From Amoeboaphelidium protococcarum (Eukaryota > Aphelidiomycota > Aphelidea), in NCBI GenBank assembly GCA_023515745.1, contig JALECJ010000005.1:434001-498000 (forward strand): DNA of 64,000 nt, in the 5' to 3' direction. This document shows, in pieces, positions 21,948 to 34,093 of the stretch. The notes under the pieces were generated by a model. The model searched no databases. It saw only the letters and a program-made list of their open reading frames with translations, and had not been told where the DNA came from. The translations under genes were made by a program, and so were the position numbers. Numbering within the stretch: position 1 is the first letter of the stretch; the number at the start of each line of letters is the position of its first letter.

Positions 21948-24263
21948 ATGCCGCTTGTATCTGCATCTAGGAACGTGTAAAGAGTCTCTCTGTGGAGAAG
22001 AACGTTCTACACGCCGAGATTGTTGATGAGGCAGCATAGGAACAACAGTAGCAGTGGTAATAAGAGCCAGAAGAATGAGCCTGATAAAGATCCAATAATT
22101 AAGGAATTTGAGCAGTGGTTTGGTTTATCTGGAAAGAATTCATAGTAGAACAAGTAGGCTTAGTAATAGAAGAGTTCTGGTGGCTAATAGTAGAAGAATT
22201 CTCAATCTGGTGGAGGTGATAAAAAGTCACCTGGTCAGCAAGATCCATAGACTCCTAATAACGCGTCAGTTTTGGGTATGGCATTCCTAGCTACGAGTTT
22301 ATACTTTCTTCTTAGTTCTGCGGCTGGTGGTAATGCTAAGTAAATCACGTTCCAAGAGTTTGTCAACTCTCTACTGCGCAAGGGAGAGGTTGATCACTTG
22401 TCCATTGTGAACAATACCACAGTGAAAGTGTACACCCGCAATGATAAGAACGTGTCTTTCAGTAATGGAACTCAAAGTATTACGCGAACACCAAAGTATC
22501 AGTTTGAAATATCATCACCTGAGAAGTTTGAAGACAAGATCGATAACATTCAGGCACAGATGGGCATTCCAGATGGAGAACGTATCCCTCTCTATTATGA
22601 GCGCAATGTGTCTGCATCATCGCTTGTCTATACTTTACTTCCTACGTTGATTCTAGTTGGAGCAATGATCTATTTCAACAGATCTCTGATGGGCATGACT
22701 GGTGGCGGGAAAGGTCCTAGTGGTGGAATATTTGGAATTGGAAAGAGTAAGGCGCGTCTGTTCAACCAGGAGACTGATGTCAAAGTCAAATTCAAGGATG
22801 TTGCCGGTATGGATGAGGCTAAGGAGGAGATTATGGAGTTTGTCAAATTCTTGAAGAATCCTGCCAAGTATGAGAAATTGGGCGCCAAGATACCAAAGGG
22901 TGCCATATTGTCTGGAAGTCCTGGTTGTGGTAAGACGCTGATTGCAAAGGCTACTGCTGGCGAGGCTGGTGTTCCATTTCTGAGTGTAAGTGGAAGTGAG
23001 TTTATCGAGATGTTTGTCGGAGTTGGTAGTTCCCGTGTTCGTGATCTGTTCTCTACTGCTCGCAAGATGGCTCCATGCATCATATTCATTGATGAGATTG
23101 ACGCCATTGGTAAGGCTAGAGGTAAAGGCAATATGGCATCTTCGCATGATGAACGCGAGTCGACGTTGAATTAGCTACTGGTGGAAATGGACGGGTTCAC
23201 TAGTTCTGAACATGTGGTGGTGATGGCTGGTACTAATAGACCTGATATTTTAGATCCTGCATTGACCAGAGCCGGGCGATTCGATAGACATATCACTATT
23301 GATAAGCCGGATGTGAAGGGAAGAGCGGAGATTTTCAAAGTTCATCTGAAGCCCATCAAAACTGATCTTGATCTTGATGCACTATCTTAGAAGTTGGCTG
23401 TGTTGACTGCCGGATTTAGTGGAGCTGATATTGCCAACGTGTGTAATGAGAGCGCACTAATTGCTGCCAGATTCAATCAAGATCATGTGAAAGAGAAGCA
23501 TTTTGAGCAGGCCATAGAGAGAGTCATCGCCGGATTGGAGAAGAAATCCAGAGTATTATCCCCTGAGGAAAAGAAGACTGTGGCATATCACGAGGCTGGT
23601 CACGCTGTGGCTGGATGGTATCTTAAGTATGCAGATCCTCTCCTGAAGGTGTCTATTATACCTCGCGGTGTGGCAGCGCTTGGTTATGCTTAATATCTAC
23701 CTAAAGACTAGTATCTCCTCAGTACCAATCAATTGCTGGATAGGATGTGTATGACTTTGGGAGGGCGTGTAAGTGAGAGCATATTCTTTGAGAGTGTAAC
23801 CACAGGAGCTCAGGACGATCTAGACAAGGTGACCAAGATGGCTTATGCTCAGATTGTCACGTATGGTATGAACGAAAAAGTTGGCGCTGTCAGTTATGGT
23901 AATCCCCAGGACAATGATTAGCGATTTTAAAAGCCATACAGTGAGGAGACTGGTCGCATGATTGATGAAGAGGCGCGTAAGTTGATCAGTTAGGCGCTGT
24001 TAAGGACGAAGTAATTACTCACTGAGAAGAAGAGTGACATTGAGAAGGTTGCCGAGCGACTGCTGTAGAAGGAGGTGCTGAACAGAGAAGATATGTTCGA
24101 ACTCCTAGGTCCGCGTCCATTTGCAGAGAAGCATCAGTACGAAGATACTTTGAAGTAGGTGCCTAACGCATAGAGAGATTCAGTGGAGAGTCGACACAGC
24201 GGTAATAAAGATAAAGATAAGAAGTAGTAGTAGAGTTAGACTAAGAGCGATTAGGATGATTGA
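21948..24263 (+). CDS. Mitochondrial m-AAA protease (FtsH/YTA10-YTA12/AFG3 family)
   Basis: 771 aa. Inner-membrane ATP-dependent zinc metalloprotease facing the matrix, which degrades unassembled respiratory subunits. Start at 21948 gives an Arg/Ser-rich presequence ([20 protein letters not shown]). Then come a Q/K/S/G-rich linker, a first membrane segment ([14 protein letters not shown]), the FtsH extracellular domain ([16 protein letters not shown]..) and a second membrane segment ([14 protein letters not shown]). The AAA core has Walker [10 protein letters not shown] (about residues 322-331), Walker [14 protein letters not shown] and an SRH with [18 protein letters not shown]. The protease site is HEAGH (about residues 548-552) with the distal [13 protein letters not shown] segment. 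Gln in [11 protein letters not shown], invariant in FtsH proteins, is TAG at 23172-23174. A paralogue is usually present; one gene is seen here. Confidence 0.95.
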
Positions 24264-24374
24264 TTAAACATCCGAGTTGAAAAGTATTACATCCCACAAT
24301 ATAATAAAAGTATTTCATACAATGCCTACTGTATATTAAAGCGCATTATCACGCTCCTTTAATTTCGGTATCAA

Positions 24375-24740
24375 TCAATTATCAACTTTCTAGCTATACT
24401 TTCTAGAGAATTCAGTATAACCTCCGACAAACTTGTATTCAGATGATGAACATCCCTCATAGACAAAAGGTGATGTGCGATGACTGCCAGCACCAGGAAT
24501 CAACTTCTGCAGTTCAGGTACGCGCTTGCTTGTCCACTGAGAACGCTCGTGTCCAGTAGGATAGACTTTAATCTCACGACCATCTGGGGCGGGAGTAGAA
24601 TCAATCTTCTCACCTAAAGCTTTGGCAGCGTTGAAATAACCGCAGCCATTGAAGCCTTCGATGTTCAGGCACAATCTGTTGGATGCAACCGCAGAACCAC
24701 TACCATTAATCAAAGACTTTACCCATGCAATGTCGATCAT
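24375..24740 (-). CDS. Glutaredoxin-like thioredoxin-fold protein with CGYF motif
   Basis: 121 aa. A thioredoxin-like layout is suggested: an N-terminal helix, then GFNGCGYFNAAKALGEK, where C33 sits where glutaredoxins have CPYC or CGFS. A middle helix and a TSPFVYEG..KFVGGYTEFSRKY segment parallel the TVP-NG-K-(I/V)GG-(C)-D motif, with the cis-proline replaced by S-P. Only one cysteine is near the site, so it would be a monothiol type. Glutathione-binding residues are not all obvious. Its target is unknown. The call is by motif only. Confidence 0.5.
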
Positions 24741-25023
24741 TTTAAATTAAATCAAAACGTACACCGTCAACAGAAAATAAATCACGTATCTTATAGAACT
24801 AATAGCCATTTAAAATGCAGGTAAATTACGTTTTATTGTTATAATCGCTATTAAAAAGCTACTAAAGAACTTGTGTTGTTGCTCTGCTCTGAGTAAGAGA
24901 TTACGGAACGGTTAAAAGAGCCCCTTGACTTTTAATGGTCAAATCCTCAAGAGAAATATTTTTAAAAGTGAATATTCAATTAGGAGAACACGAATGTAAT
25001 CATAATAAATAGTAAGTAAAGAT
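24741..25023. other. Intergenic, nothing recognised
   Basis: 283 bp, AT-rich, between two genes on the minus strand. Confidence 0.3.
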
Positions 25024-26553
25024 TCATTCAGACTAGTACCATTCTTTAAGATTGTCCGCAGTTTGGAAATTACATTCCGTAGCTTACTTAACATCTTCTA
25101 CACTCAACCCACTGGCAATCTCTGTCAGGATTAATTTACTTCCATCATTACCACCATTGGTAGTATTATGATCTACTTCAAATACACACATGTCCGTAAT
25201 AATCTTGTCGATACATCCGATGCCAGTCAGAGGTAGTGAGCATTACTTCAAAACTTTGGCACTGCCATTTTTAGCCACATGCTCCATGATAACGATGACC
25301 TTAGTGCGACCATTACGCGTCACCAAATCCATCGCACCGCCAATACCTTTGACCATTTTACGTGGGATCATCCAGTTGGCCAAGTCGCCATTCTACGATA
25401 CTTACATGGCCCCCAGAATGGTCAAGTCTATTCTACCACGCCTGATCATGCCGAAACTTTCATCACTGCCGAATAGAGATGCACCTGGTATCAGGGTGAC
25501 AGTCTCCTTACCGGCATTAATGAAATCGGCATCCTCCTACCCTTTCACAGGATACTTGCCCAAGCCGAGTATACCATTCTCAGACTAGAGTACGACATTA
25601 ACGCCGTCTTTAATAAAGTTGGATGACAGCATAGGTAGACCGATACCCAAGTTCACATACATGCCATCCTGGAACTCTTCCGCAGCCTTCTTGGCAATAG
25701 CTATTCTCTTACTCTCGGCATCATTCTTACCTGAAGACTTGATAGTCTACTTCTTGATAGACACTTTGCCACTTGGATCACTCAGAGTCAGACGCTCAAT
25801 CCGCTTCTCAAACTACTCACCCTTTACCAATCTATGCACATAGATACCGGGAAGATGAATCTCTGCCGGATCCAACTGGCCAACAGGTACAATCTCTTCA
25901 ACTTCAGCGATGCATATATCCGCAGCCTTGGCACAGATTGCATTAAAATTCAGTGCCGAGCCTCTAAACACTAGATTGCCAGCTTCATCTCCCTTCCATG
26001 CTTTGATCAGAGCATAATCTCCCCTAATGGCATCCTCCATAATGTACTCTTTTCCATTGAACTAGCGGCTCTCTCGCTTCTAACTATACTCAATCACCTT
26101 TCCGCTGGAGTCATACTTGATCGGCACCTTACCATGATGAATATATGTTCCAGCTCCAGTAGCTGTATAGAATGCCGGTATGCCGTGGCCTCCGCATCTC
26201 AACTTTTCAGCCAGCGAACCTTGCGGTATTAGTTCAACTTCAAGTTCCCCGGATAAGTACTACCGCTCAAACTCTTTATTCTCGCCCACATAAGAACTTA
26301 TCATTCGCTTGATCTGCTACTTCTTTAACAAAAGCCCAATACCAGCATCATCTACTCCAGCATTGTTCGAGACTACTGTGAGCTGATTTACGCTTGGGCG
26401 GGCATTCAATGCCTTGATAAGATTCTCCGGGATTCCACACAACCCAAACCCACCCACTAAGAGTTTCTACTTGGATTTAATATCGCTAATAGCTTCGCTA
26501 GCAGATCCATACACTTTACTCAAATATCTCCTTTATCTGATTAACTTGAGCAT
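25024..26553 (-). CDS. OXCT1: Succinyl-CoA:3-ketoacid CoA transferase (SCOT)
   Basis: 509 aa, fused alpha and beta subunits as in the mitochondrial enzyme. It moves CoA from succinyl-CoA to acetoacetate for ketone-body use. Landmarks: [71 protein letters not shown] and [12 protein letters not shown] in the alpha half; [28 protein letters not shown] with the catalytic Glu, [13 protein letters not shown] and GGAMDLVTR in the beta half. The N-terminus is Leu/Arg/Ser-rich, consistent with a mitochondrial presequence. It lies in tandem with the acyl-CoA dehydrogenase gene, both leftward, suggesting a lipid/ketone catabolism neighbourhood. Confidence 0.95.
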
Positions 26554-26749
26554 TTCTACTTGACCTCAAGCTACGATGATGACTAATCTACTGTATATGG
26601 TAGAAACAAACCAAGCAAGAATAAAGAGAAGAGAAAAGCTTCCCACGCTCTATTCTTTGATCATTGAATTTTCTCCTTCTAATAAACTGTAGGCCAAAAT
26701 AAAAAATAATTTACAAGCACTATATAAAGTATCAATAAATATTCAAAAT

Positions 26750-28018
26750 TCATAATTTAGACTATTATAGGCGAAGTAACGTACGCTTAATCTCAGTTCT
26801 TCCAACTTGATTAAGGTGAACATCATCGGGACCATCAGCTATGCGAAGTGAACGCGCTAATACATACGCCCTGGCCAGAAATGTATCTTGCGAGAGCCCC
26901 ATACCACCATGAATCTATATAGCCTGATCAATGACATTACATAAAATCAGGGGGACGCTTGCCTTTATAATGCCGACATGTACATATACTTGTTTCAAAT
27001 CATTCTAATCTAATAGAGATGCAGCATGTAGTACAGACAGTCTAGCTTAGTTGATCTAGATTCTACACTAAGCTATTTGATGGATAACCACTGCGTTCTC
27101 TATAAGCTTCTTTCCAAATGCCACACGTTCATTGGCACGAAGAATCATAGCCTCCATTGCACGTTCAGCCATTCCAATGGCACGCATACAATGGTGAATT
27201 CTACCACCGCCGAGTCTGGATTAAATGATTTCAAATCCGGCACCTTACTTGTATATTACATCTTCCTACCTGACCGGGACATTATCAAACTCAATCTCCC
27301 AATGGCCCTCAACTGCATCATCGTGACCGAATACACACATTGGCCGAATGAAGCAAACACCGGGAGAATCTTTGGGAATGAGAACAATGGTATGGCGGCG
27401 ATGTCTCGCAGCACCACTTGTTATGGTCTAATCCAGGCAGAGAACTAATAATACACGCAGATTAGGATGTCCGCCATTAGAAATCCACCATTTCCTGCCA
27501 TTCAGCACCATCTAATTCCCACCATCCGATGACTTTCTACTCAGAGTACATGCAATATTCAGGGCGTCACTGGATGCAACTTGAGGCTCTGTCATTGCGA
27601 AAGCACTTCTAATCTCACCACGTAATAATGGAACGAGGTACTATTACTTCTAGCTATCAGACGCATACTTGAGCAGAACCTCAATGTTGCCACTGTCTGG
27701 AGCATTCGTATTGGTAGCTTCTGGAGCGAGGAATGATCTTCCAATAATCTCACACACTTGGGCGTATTATTCATGAGTTAAAGTATACTTTTAAGAAATC
27801 CCAAGTGTCTACAGCTACTGTGAATACTTTTTATGAATGAACAAGTTCCATAAGCCTAGTTTACGCGCCTCCGCCTTGAGATGCTCTATCACTATAGGTT
27901 ATATTGCCCATCGCTGGCCATTCTTGGTATTCTACTCCACTTCATTTTCATACTCTTACTCCTTAAGTAAACATTTAGATACAAACTTGGTCAAATCTCT
28001 AATTAATTGCTAATCCAT
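26750..28018 (-). CDS. Acyl-CoA dehydrogenase, ACAD10/11 type
   Basis: 422 aa, flavoprotein catalysing the first step of fatty acyl-CoA oxidation. Landmarks: [42 protein letters not shown] with [49 protein letters not shown] and [12 protein letters not shown], ending [15 protein letters not shown]. Wording such as [14 protein letters not shown] and [13 protein letters not shown] matches ACAD10/11 more than short-chain enzymes. The N-terminal helical domain is short and somewhat divergent. Electrons would pass to ETF. It stops 128 bp short of a microsatellite-containing spacer and the MULE insertion. No APH kinase domain, which animals fuse to this module, is present. Confidence 0.9.
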
Positions 28019-28087
28019 CTTTCCACAACTTTAAACAATAAAATAACACTAACAAAAATGACACTTAAAATGTTACTCAGAATGATC

Positions 28088-28121
<34 letters not shown>

Positions 28122-28149
28122 GCGACAATGAAATGCGGAACTTTAAAAA
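28019..28149. promoter_or_regulatory. ACAD upstream region with (CA)n microsatellite
   Basis: A perfect CA dinucleotide run of about 15 units lies at roughly 28089-28119. The 9-bp CTTTAAAAA at 28141-28149 is the left target duplication of the MULE. This spacer is the promoter side of the ACAD gene. Confidence 0.45.
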
Positions 28150-28257
28150 GGGAAAAAGTATTTGGCCCGATCGGGCTCGCTTATTCGGCCCAATCCTATT
28201 CAGCCCCGAAGTGAAACGTGAAACAATAGCTATTCGGCCCTTTTATTCAGCACCAAC
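28150..28257 (+). repeat. Left terminal inverted repeat of the MULE
   Basis: Pairs with 31995-32101 in reverse. Contains repeated (C/T)TATTC(G/A)GCCC modules. Confidence 0.85.
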
Positions 28258-28275
28258 TATTCTATAGTGACCAAT

Positions 28276-31200
28276 ATGAATAATAAATCTGCATCATTTG
28301 TCAATATTTATTTAAGTTCAGATATTCTAGACAGTATTATCACTTATGATCCTTTAGGAGATGGTAATTGCTTATCCAGAGCGATATCATACAGCATGTA
28401 TGGTACGGAGAAGAAGTGGAAGAAGGTAAAGAACTTATCATTGAAAGAAGTAAAAGACAATAAGAGTGTCTATTGTGACATGAGGTATGAGCACTCATAG
28501 GGGGAATATCTAGAATTAGTGCGTAGTCTTGAAACTGATGGTGTATACTTGGCACAGTTCCATATAGCTGCAATTGCCAATGCGTTAGGTGTCATTATAG
28601 CCCTACACGATTAAATTGTGAAGGTAGAAGATAAAATAATCAGTAATAGCGGAGGATGCACCTTTATTCCAAAGAGATATGTTCAAGACTCTAAGGGATT
28701 AAAGCTGCAGGACTTAAAGACCCTTCACATTGCCTGGTCCACTCCAAGCAATGCCAATCACTTCATATCTTTGAGTAATATCAGCGTACTTCCTTCAAAT
28801 GCAATTCTATAGGGCCATAAGAGCTCAAGAAGGGCATTGCTTCCAGGTTGGAAAGACTTCTGGGACGCGTAATCGAAGTATACCGACTTCAAGGACGAAT
28901 TACCCAATGCAGATTCGTATGCAGCGATGAAGGATGCAGGACTCTCCGACGCGGAATTGAAAGTGTCACTCCAGGCCTTTTAGAATTACTACCAAAAACG
29001 AGAAGAGAAACTCAAGTAGAAAGAGAGCCCGTTATTGGCTATGCCAGAGTAGACTAATCCTTCGCAATCTTCAGCCGTCAAGAGACCTGTCTCCGCCGAT
29101 GAAGAAATGAGTGCTGCATCTGATCAGAAATCTGTTATGTCTTCCATGACTTCTTAAGTGGACCAAAATAATTCTCAAAACGATAAAGCTGAAAGTAATG
29201 CAGTAGAGTAAAAGGACGCGTGCAGATCATCTTCATAGCATAAGACTAACCATGTGGTGGCTCCCAAAACTCCTGCCAAAGTAGTGTATACGTATTAAGA
29301 GAGTATATTTCAGTCTTCGGTCATCAAAAGTAATCGGTTCTCTGTTTTAAGCCAGGATGATGACGCGTAAAGTGAGGAGACCGGCATGAATGGCAGGCCT
29401 AGTACAGTATAGAAGTAAAGCTTTGGTGAAAGTAAACTCAACCCAACGCCATTCTTTCATAGTCACGTCTCTCAAAGCTTTGAGATTGTAGTCAGATTTG
29501 ATGCTTCCAAAAATGAAGTAAGCTTTGCTAATGTTGTATCCAACAGTAATCCATTTGTCAAACAGCTCGAAGTTGCTGAGTCGAAGAAGAGTACGACCGC
29601 GAATTGCCGTCCGGAAGAATCAATGATTGAGTCTACTAAGGCGGATTCAGTCAGGACTGGTGAGTAGGAAGAAGATGATGAAGATTTTATGAATAAATCC
29701 TTTGATTCGATGGAGTAGGCTATGGAGTATACTTAGAGATGGTAAAACTCATTGGGGTACGTGATTGTTAAACATGAGAAGACTGCTAGTCACTTGAGGC
29801 TTAAATGCTAAAAGGCCGGAAAACCGACTAGAGTACTCAAGGATGATGGATTTTCTCAACGCAATAAGCTCTCCAAAAAGACCAACTGCCTTTGGAGAGG
29901 CACTTTCGTCTTTAGAAATGGCAGAGTCTGCCCACAGAGCTTCCATTTAAACCACAATCACCAGTCGTAGTCTTTAGCGGCTATTGAGTTAAATCCATAC
30001 GTGAAACGAGCCAAGATGAAGGAATCCGCGCAATTATAACCTCAGATAGAATAAGATATCATAGCGTTGATATAGGCAGGCTAGTCTCCTGCAGTAGTAC
30101 TTTAAGTTTTACGCGTCAAGTATAGAGATTAGAACTGGGATTATCAGTAAGTCCAAAATTATATAAGGAGACTTCCATAGTGTTAAACAGAGGGTGACAC
30201 CTCTAAGAGTTTGTTGTAATACTTGCAGGAGAAGACTGCAGAGGGCAATGGGTACATGGTCTGTACAAGGAGTAGAATGTGATACGAAGGATCTGTTGGA
30301 TGACGCCAGCAATGAGGCAAAATCTCCAACTGTACGGCGACATGATTACCATTGATTCCACCTACAAAAAGAACAGTCTTAACATGCCATTGGTTGCAGT
30401 GGTAGTCGTGGATAGAGAAGGTAAGATCCGTCTTGGTGCAGCTGCATTAGTGGAAAGAGAGACGTCAGAGGATTTTAGCTGGTTCTTAAATTGGATGGTA
30501 ACCAACAGTAGTTGGTATCCTTAGACTGTTTACTCTGACAAGGATTTAGCTCTGCAGCGTTCATTAAAGGAATATGACGGAGTAAACCACGCATTGTGCT
30601 TTTGGCACATATTGCAGAATGTAAAGAGTAGCTCCATCAGAATAAAAGACAAGGTGCAGAGAGCTAGATTTCTGGCAAACTTCACGTCGATGCGTTACTC
30701 ACTTAGTGCAGATGACTTTAATCGTCGCTGGCATCGCCTACTCCAGGAATTCCCAATCATGGAGCAGTATATGAACGAACAACTTGGTCGAGACACATGG
30801 GCACTGTGGGTCAAGTGTTATCAAATGCATTATTTTAACATGGACATGAGCGCGTCATCCATCGCTGAATCTTTCAATAGCCAAGTTAGGAAAGTGGCAA
30901 ACGGCAAAACCACCTTAGTTAATTCCATTGAATAGATAAGCAAGTTATCTTTTGCTCAGGGCCTCGAGTAATCCAGTACTTGGACTTAGTCACGCGTGGC
31001 AAATAACAGCAGTGAATTGGAGAGACTCAGTCGTTATTACGGTGAAGACCTGATGGTTTATCTGTAGGATAATCTAAGCACATTTGCGTTCGCTTAGACC
31101 TTAGCATAAATGTATCGAGGAGTGGCAGAGTATAGACTGGCTGACGAGAGCATAGCTGTAGGCGATGCTCAGGAATTAGTTGGTGTTCAAGGCTCTAGCT

Positions 31201-31964
31201 TAGACTCTGTACACTATGACCTATTTCTTGATACTAATGCGTCACCAACACCATAAACCATCTAGAACGAGACTGGGAGTAGACTTGTGTGGGTGTAGAG
31301 TATTATCCCTCCTAATAGCAGAGCAAAATTAGTAATTTCCACAGACTTCTCGATATAATGCTCGTGCTGCATGCCAGTCACATATGGCATCCCATGCAGG
31401 CATTATTTTGCTTGGTACATAAATGATGTCCATGCGTAGATTGTACCTCTAGCTTTGTACAAACCAAGATGGTATAAATAGTAGCCAACCGAGTATCGTG
31501 TATTTAGTAAATAGAGTTCAGACAGCATGCCAGAAGTGACGATGGAGAACTTGTATTGTAAAGTTGTTGCAGCTGGGCACGAAGAGACGCGTCCAATTCT
31601 CGGGGACGAGGATATTGCAAGAAAAGAGAAAAAGATGCTGGATCGGGACATGCACGGCGTGTTCGTCAACATTCATGATAAAGCTCGTACAATAAAGGGG
31701 AAAAAGCTGACTTTAAAGGCGTTGAACCAGGTTGCAGCATCGCAAGAGTAGTCTATGCGCCCACAGGAGAAAAATTCCTCTCACGTTGTAGAATCTGAGG
31801 CAGAAGCTGACTAAATCACGGAGTAAGAGAATGAAGAGATCCGCCTACCAGATGGCAGTCAGCCTTGCAAAGGTAGGCCACGCAATAACGTACGGAAAAA
31901 GACGAGATATGCAGCCGCAGGTGAAAAATTAAGAAATAAGAAGCAAAAGTCTTAATCTAAGTGA
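28276..31964 (+). CDS. OTU peptidase-MULE transposase fusion, one frameshift
   Basis: The first part, in one frame, reads from ATG 28276 to a TGA at 30283-30285. The second continues one base back, to TGA 31962-31964. Domain order: an OTU cysteine-peptidase-like domain (DPLGDGNCLSRAI with the catalytic Asp/Cys, and NHFISL with the catalytic His), a disordered S/Q/E-rich linker, a FAR1/WRKY-GCM1-type zinc finger (C..C...HLNHNHQ, about residues 495-565), the MULE DDE core (GDMITIDSTYKKNSLNMPL with the first Asp, VYSDKDLALQRSLK with the second, CFWHILQNVK), a SWIM finger (CSCCMPVTYGIPCRH), and a basic tail. The frameshift near 30283 falls between the zinc finger and the core. Removing one base would restore a continuous protein; it may be a mutation, a sequencing error or programmed slippage. 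Confidence 0.85.
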
Positions 31965-31994
31965 TATCGAGAGTGTATGAATAAATTTTGTTTT

Positions 31995-32101
31995 TTGGTG
32001 CTGAATATATGGGCCGAATAACCATTGTCTCTTGTTTCACTGTTGGGCCGAATAGGATTGGGCCGAATAAGCGAGCCCGATCGGGCCGAATAACTTTCCC
32101 C
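31995..32101 (-). repeat. Right terminal inverted repeat of the MULE
   Basis: Reverse complement of the left repeat with scattered mismatches. The target duplication follows at 32102-32110. Confidence 0.85.
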
Positions 32102-32509
32102 CTTTAAAAATTCAGAAATGTTCAAACTCTGACCAATCTGTCTGTTTATTTACGGCGTCAACTTTCCCAGGTGGTGAAACTGACGAGTAAAAGCGATGAA
32201 TACAACGGTGAAACGCGATTCGTTATGTCCAGTACTGGAGTCCGTCGTTCGTTCTTAGTTGGGCGATTATTATTACAGTTTTATCGGCTGCGCACAGTAT
32301 TCTGCACATACTGTACTTGTAGTCAGATCATCATCGCCCGGTCATGTGTTGAAGAGCGCGTTGTTTTACAGAGGCCAAAGCTAAATTCTAACGCGAATAA
32401 GTTTTCCCTGATTTGCGTTCATTCTTTGTCTGAAGAGCATAAGTCCTAATATTAACTACAATCTCGTTGGAGCATCATTTAGTCAAATTATATAGATATG
32501 TAATTCGCA
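32102..32509. other. Intergenic, cactin 5' region
   Basis: About 400 bp from the MULE to the cactin ATG. It includes the right CTTTAAAAA duplication. No other feature recognised. Confidence 0.35.
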
Positions 32510-33874
32510 ATGAATGAGTCTTAGTATGCATTCAGTTAATAGACTAGCGATAGATAATATACATTCGAATTGAGATAGCGATTAGAAAAGGCACGCCTCA
32601 GACTGGATGAGAGACGGGCGACTATGGTGGATAACTTGTTGCGCGTCATGTTTATTGGTAATTCTATTGAAGACTATGTTGTGGATGATTACCTGGTTGA
32701 CGTATTCACTCTGATAAATAGGTATAAGAATGCTAAAGACATGCAGCTGTATTTAGAGGAATGTCGATAGATTAAGAGTTACCTCCAGCCATCAGATGTC
32801 CTCATGTGGGAGCAAGTACTAGTATTAGTGTAAGATTACGCGCAAAAGTTGCAATTTACAGAGAATAGACCTGATGCCAAGAGAATGTATAATGTTAAAT
32901 TTATTCACCTTACAAGCTTTGCATTTGACCAGTAAACATTTGCCAGTATTCCAAAATTGGTCTTGGCGGATGTTCATTAAATATTCTCAGAGATTTCATT
33001 AACTGAATTATAGGAATGCTAGCGTTCTATGGAATCTCATCCTCGCTCAGAATATGATAGGGAATATTGGACAATAGTCGCCTAGATGTGTAAAGTATTT
33101 GTGGCTAAAGCAGTGTTGGAAATGGAGTATGAGCGTACATTGGAACGCCTGATTGAGTTTTATGAAGATGATGGCCAGGTGGAGTAGTCGCGGTCTACCA
33201 AGTACATTGACCTGCTGTACCAACTCAAGTCTGGAGAATCGTAAGAGGCTGAAGCATAATAGCAGTAGGATGACGATACGTCCGCCAAGATTCTGGTTCA
33301 TGAAAAGTAGACTCTAACTCCTCACGAATCGTATAAGAAGAATCTGCTGCGGCGAGAGTAGAGACATAGTGCTTACAATCAAGAAAATATTCTATCTCAT
33401 CTAACAGTGTCCGACTTGGGTGAAAGCGTTTGGCGTGAGTTGGGTCACCTTCACGATTCGGAATAGTTATAAATTCCAGAGTATTACTGTAAAGCGGTGA
33501 CTGGATACGTGTGGACTTCCTATAATCGTGCCAAATACTCGTTTGATAATCCTCCGCCAAAGCTGATCTAAGGCTACAAATTTAACATATTCTTTCCAGA
33601 TCTCATTGGTAGTGGTAGGAAGCCTTCATTCAGATTGATTGATTGTCCACCAAGCGCTTAGCCAATGGGTAACAGTGACAAGACACTGGAACAGTCTTCA
33701 AAGCTTATTGTGTTTAGTTGCGATGGACACGTGTATCGTGATATAGTCTTTCGCATTGTGAATAGGGAGTGGGAAACTAGTCCTCGTAGTGGGTTTAAAA
33801 GCGTGTTCTAGCATGGTATTCTGACTCTGTATTTTGTATTTAAAAGAGCATCTGGTCGGTTGTTAAGACAATGA
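32510..33874 (+). CDS. CACTIN: Cactin, spliceosome-associated protein
   Basis: 454 aa. Cactin is a conserved nuclear protein of the late spliceosome, needed for faithful splicing. The C-terminal domain is unmistakable: YVWTSYNRAKYSFDNPPPKL, then IQGYKFNIFFPDLIGSG, a FSCDGHVYRDIVFRIVNREW segment and GFKSVFQHGILTLYFVFKR. The Gln of IQGYKFNIF, invariant in the family, is TAA at 33569-33571. The N-terminal half has an arginine-rich coiled-coil and the mid-domain (DNLLRVMFIGNSIEDYV...). It is shorter than animal cactins because the N-terminal RS-rich region is missing. Confidence 0.92.
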
Positions 33875-34093
33875 GTTTATGAAGATATCTGATTGGTAAC
33901 CGATGTTTCTTTATGATGTTCTATTTATAGACGGACTTATATGGCAGGTCTTTTTAAAGTTATCGTAAACTTGATCAACACTTCTTTACTTCATTCTAAT
34001 ATATACATAGAGTGCTTGCCTGCCTATTCAGGATAAAATTTTTGCTTAATCTTGTTGCGAATTCATCTCATAGTAAGTTGATTACGATAGGAA
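33875..34093. other. Intergenic, possible 5' exon of the receptor-kinase gene
   Basis: 219 bp. An open run from ATG at about 33943 in the same frame as the next gene has a hydrophobic stretch and ends at a TGA at 34079-34081, just after a GTAAGT. A signal-peptide exon may be encoded here, but no intron of normal size joins it to the next exon. Confidence 0.25.

Larger units (their letters stand above)
28150..32101 (+). mobile_element. Mutator-like element (MULE), 3952 bp
   Basis: Flanked by a 9-bp direct repeat CTTTAAAAA (28141-28149 and 32102-32110), the usual MULE target-site length. Terminal inverted repeats are about 108 bp and imperfect (28150-28257 and 31995-32101). Within each are several copies of TTATTCGGCCC, which could be transposase binding sites. 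The single gene inside encodes an OTU-domain/MULE transposase fusion. It has one frameshift, so this copy may be dead or may still move in trans. Confidence 0.9.

Noticed and set aside
21722-22075. Open plus-strand frame overlapping the m-AAA protease start
   Set aside because: Openness is expected with one stop codon; it has no own start context and ends within the protease linker, whose Gln-rich text is frame-shifted.
22653-23147. Minus-strand open frames opposite the m-AAA protease
   Set aside because: Shadows of a conserved coding region.
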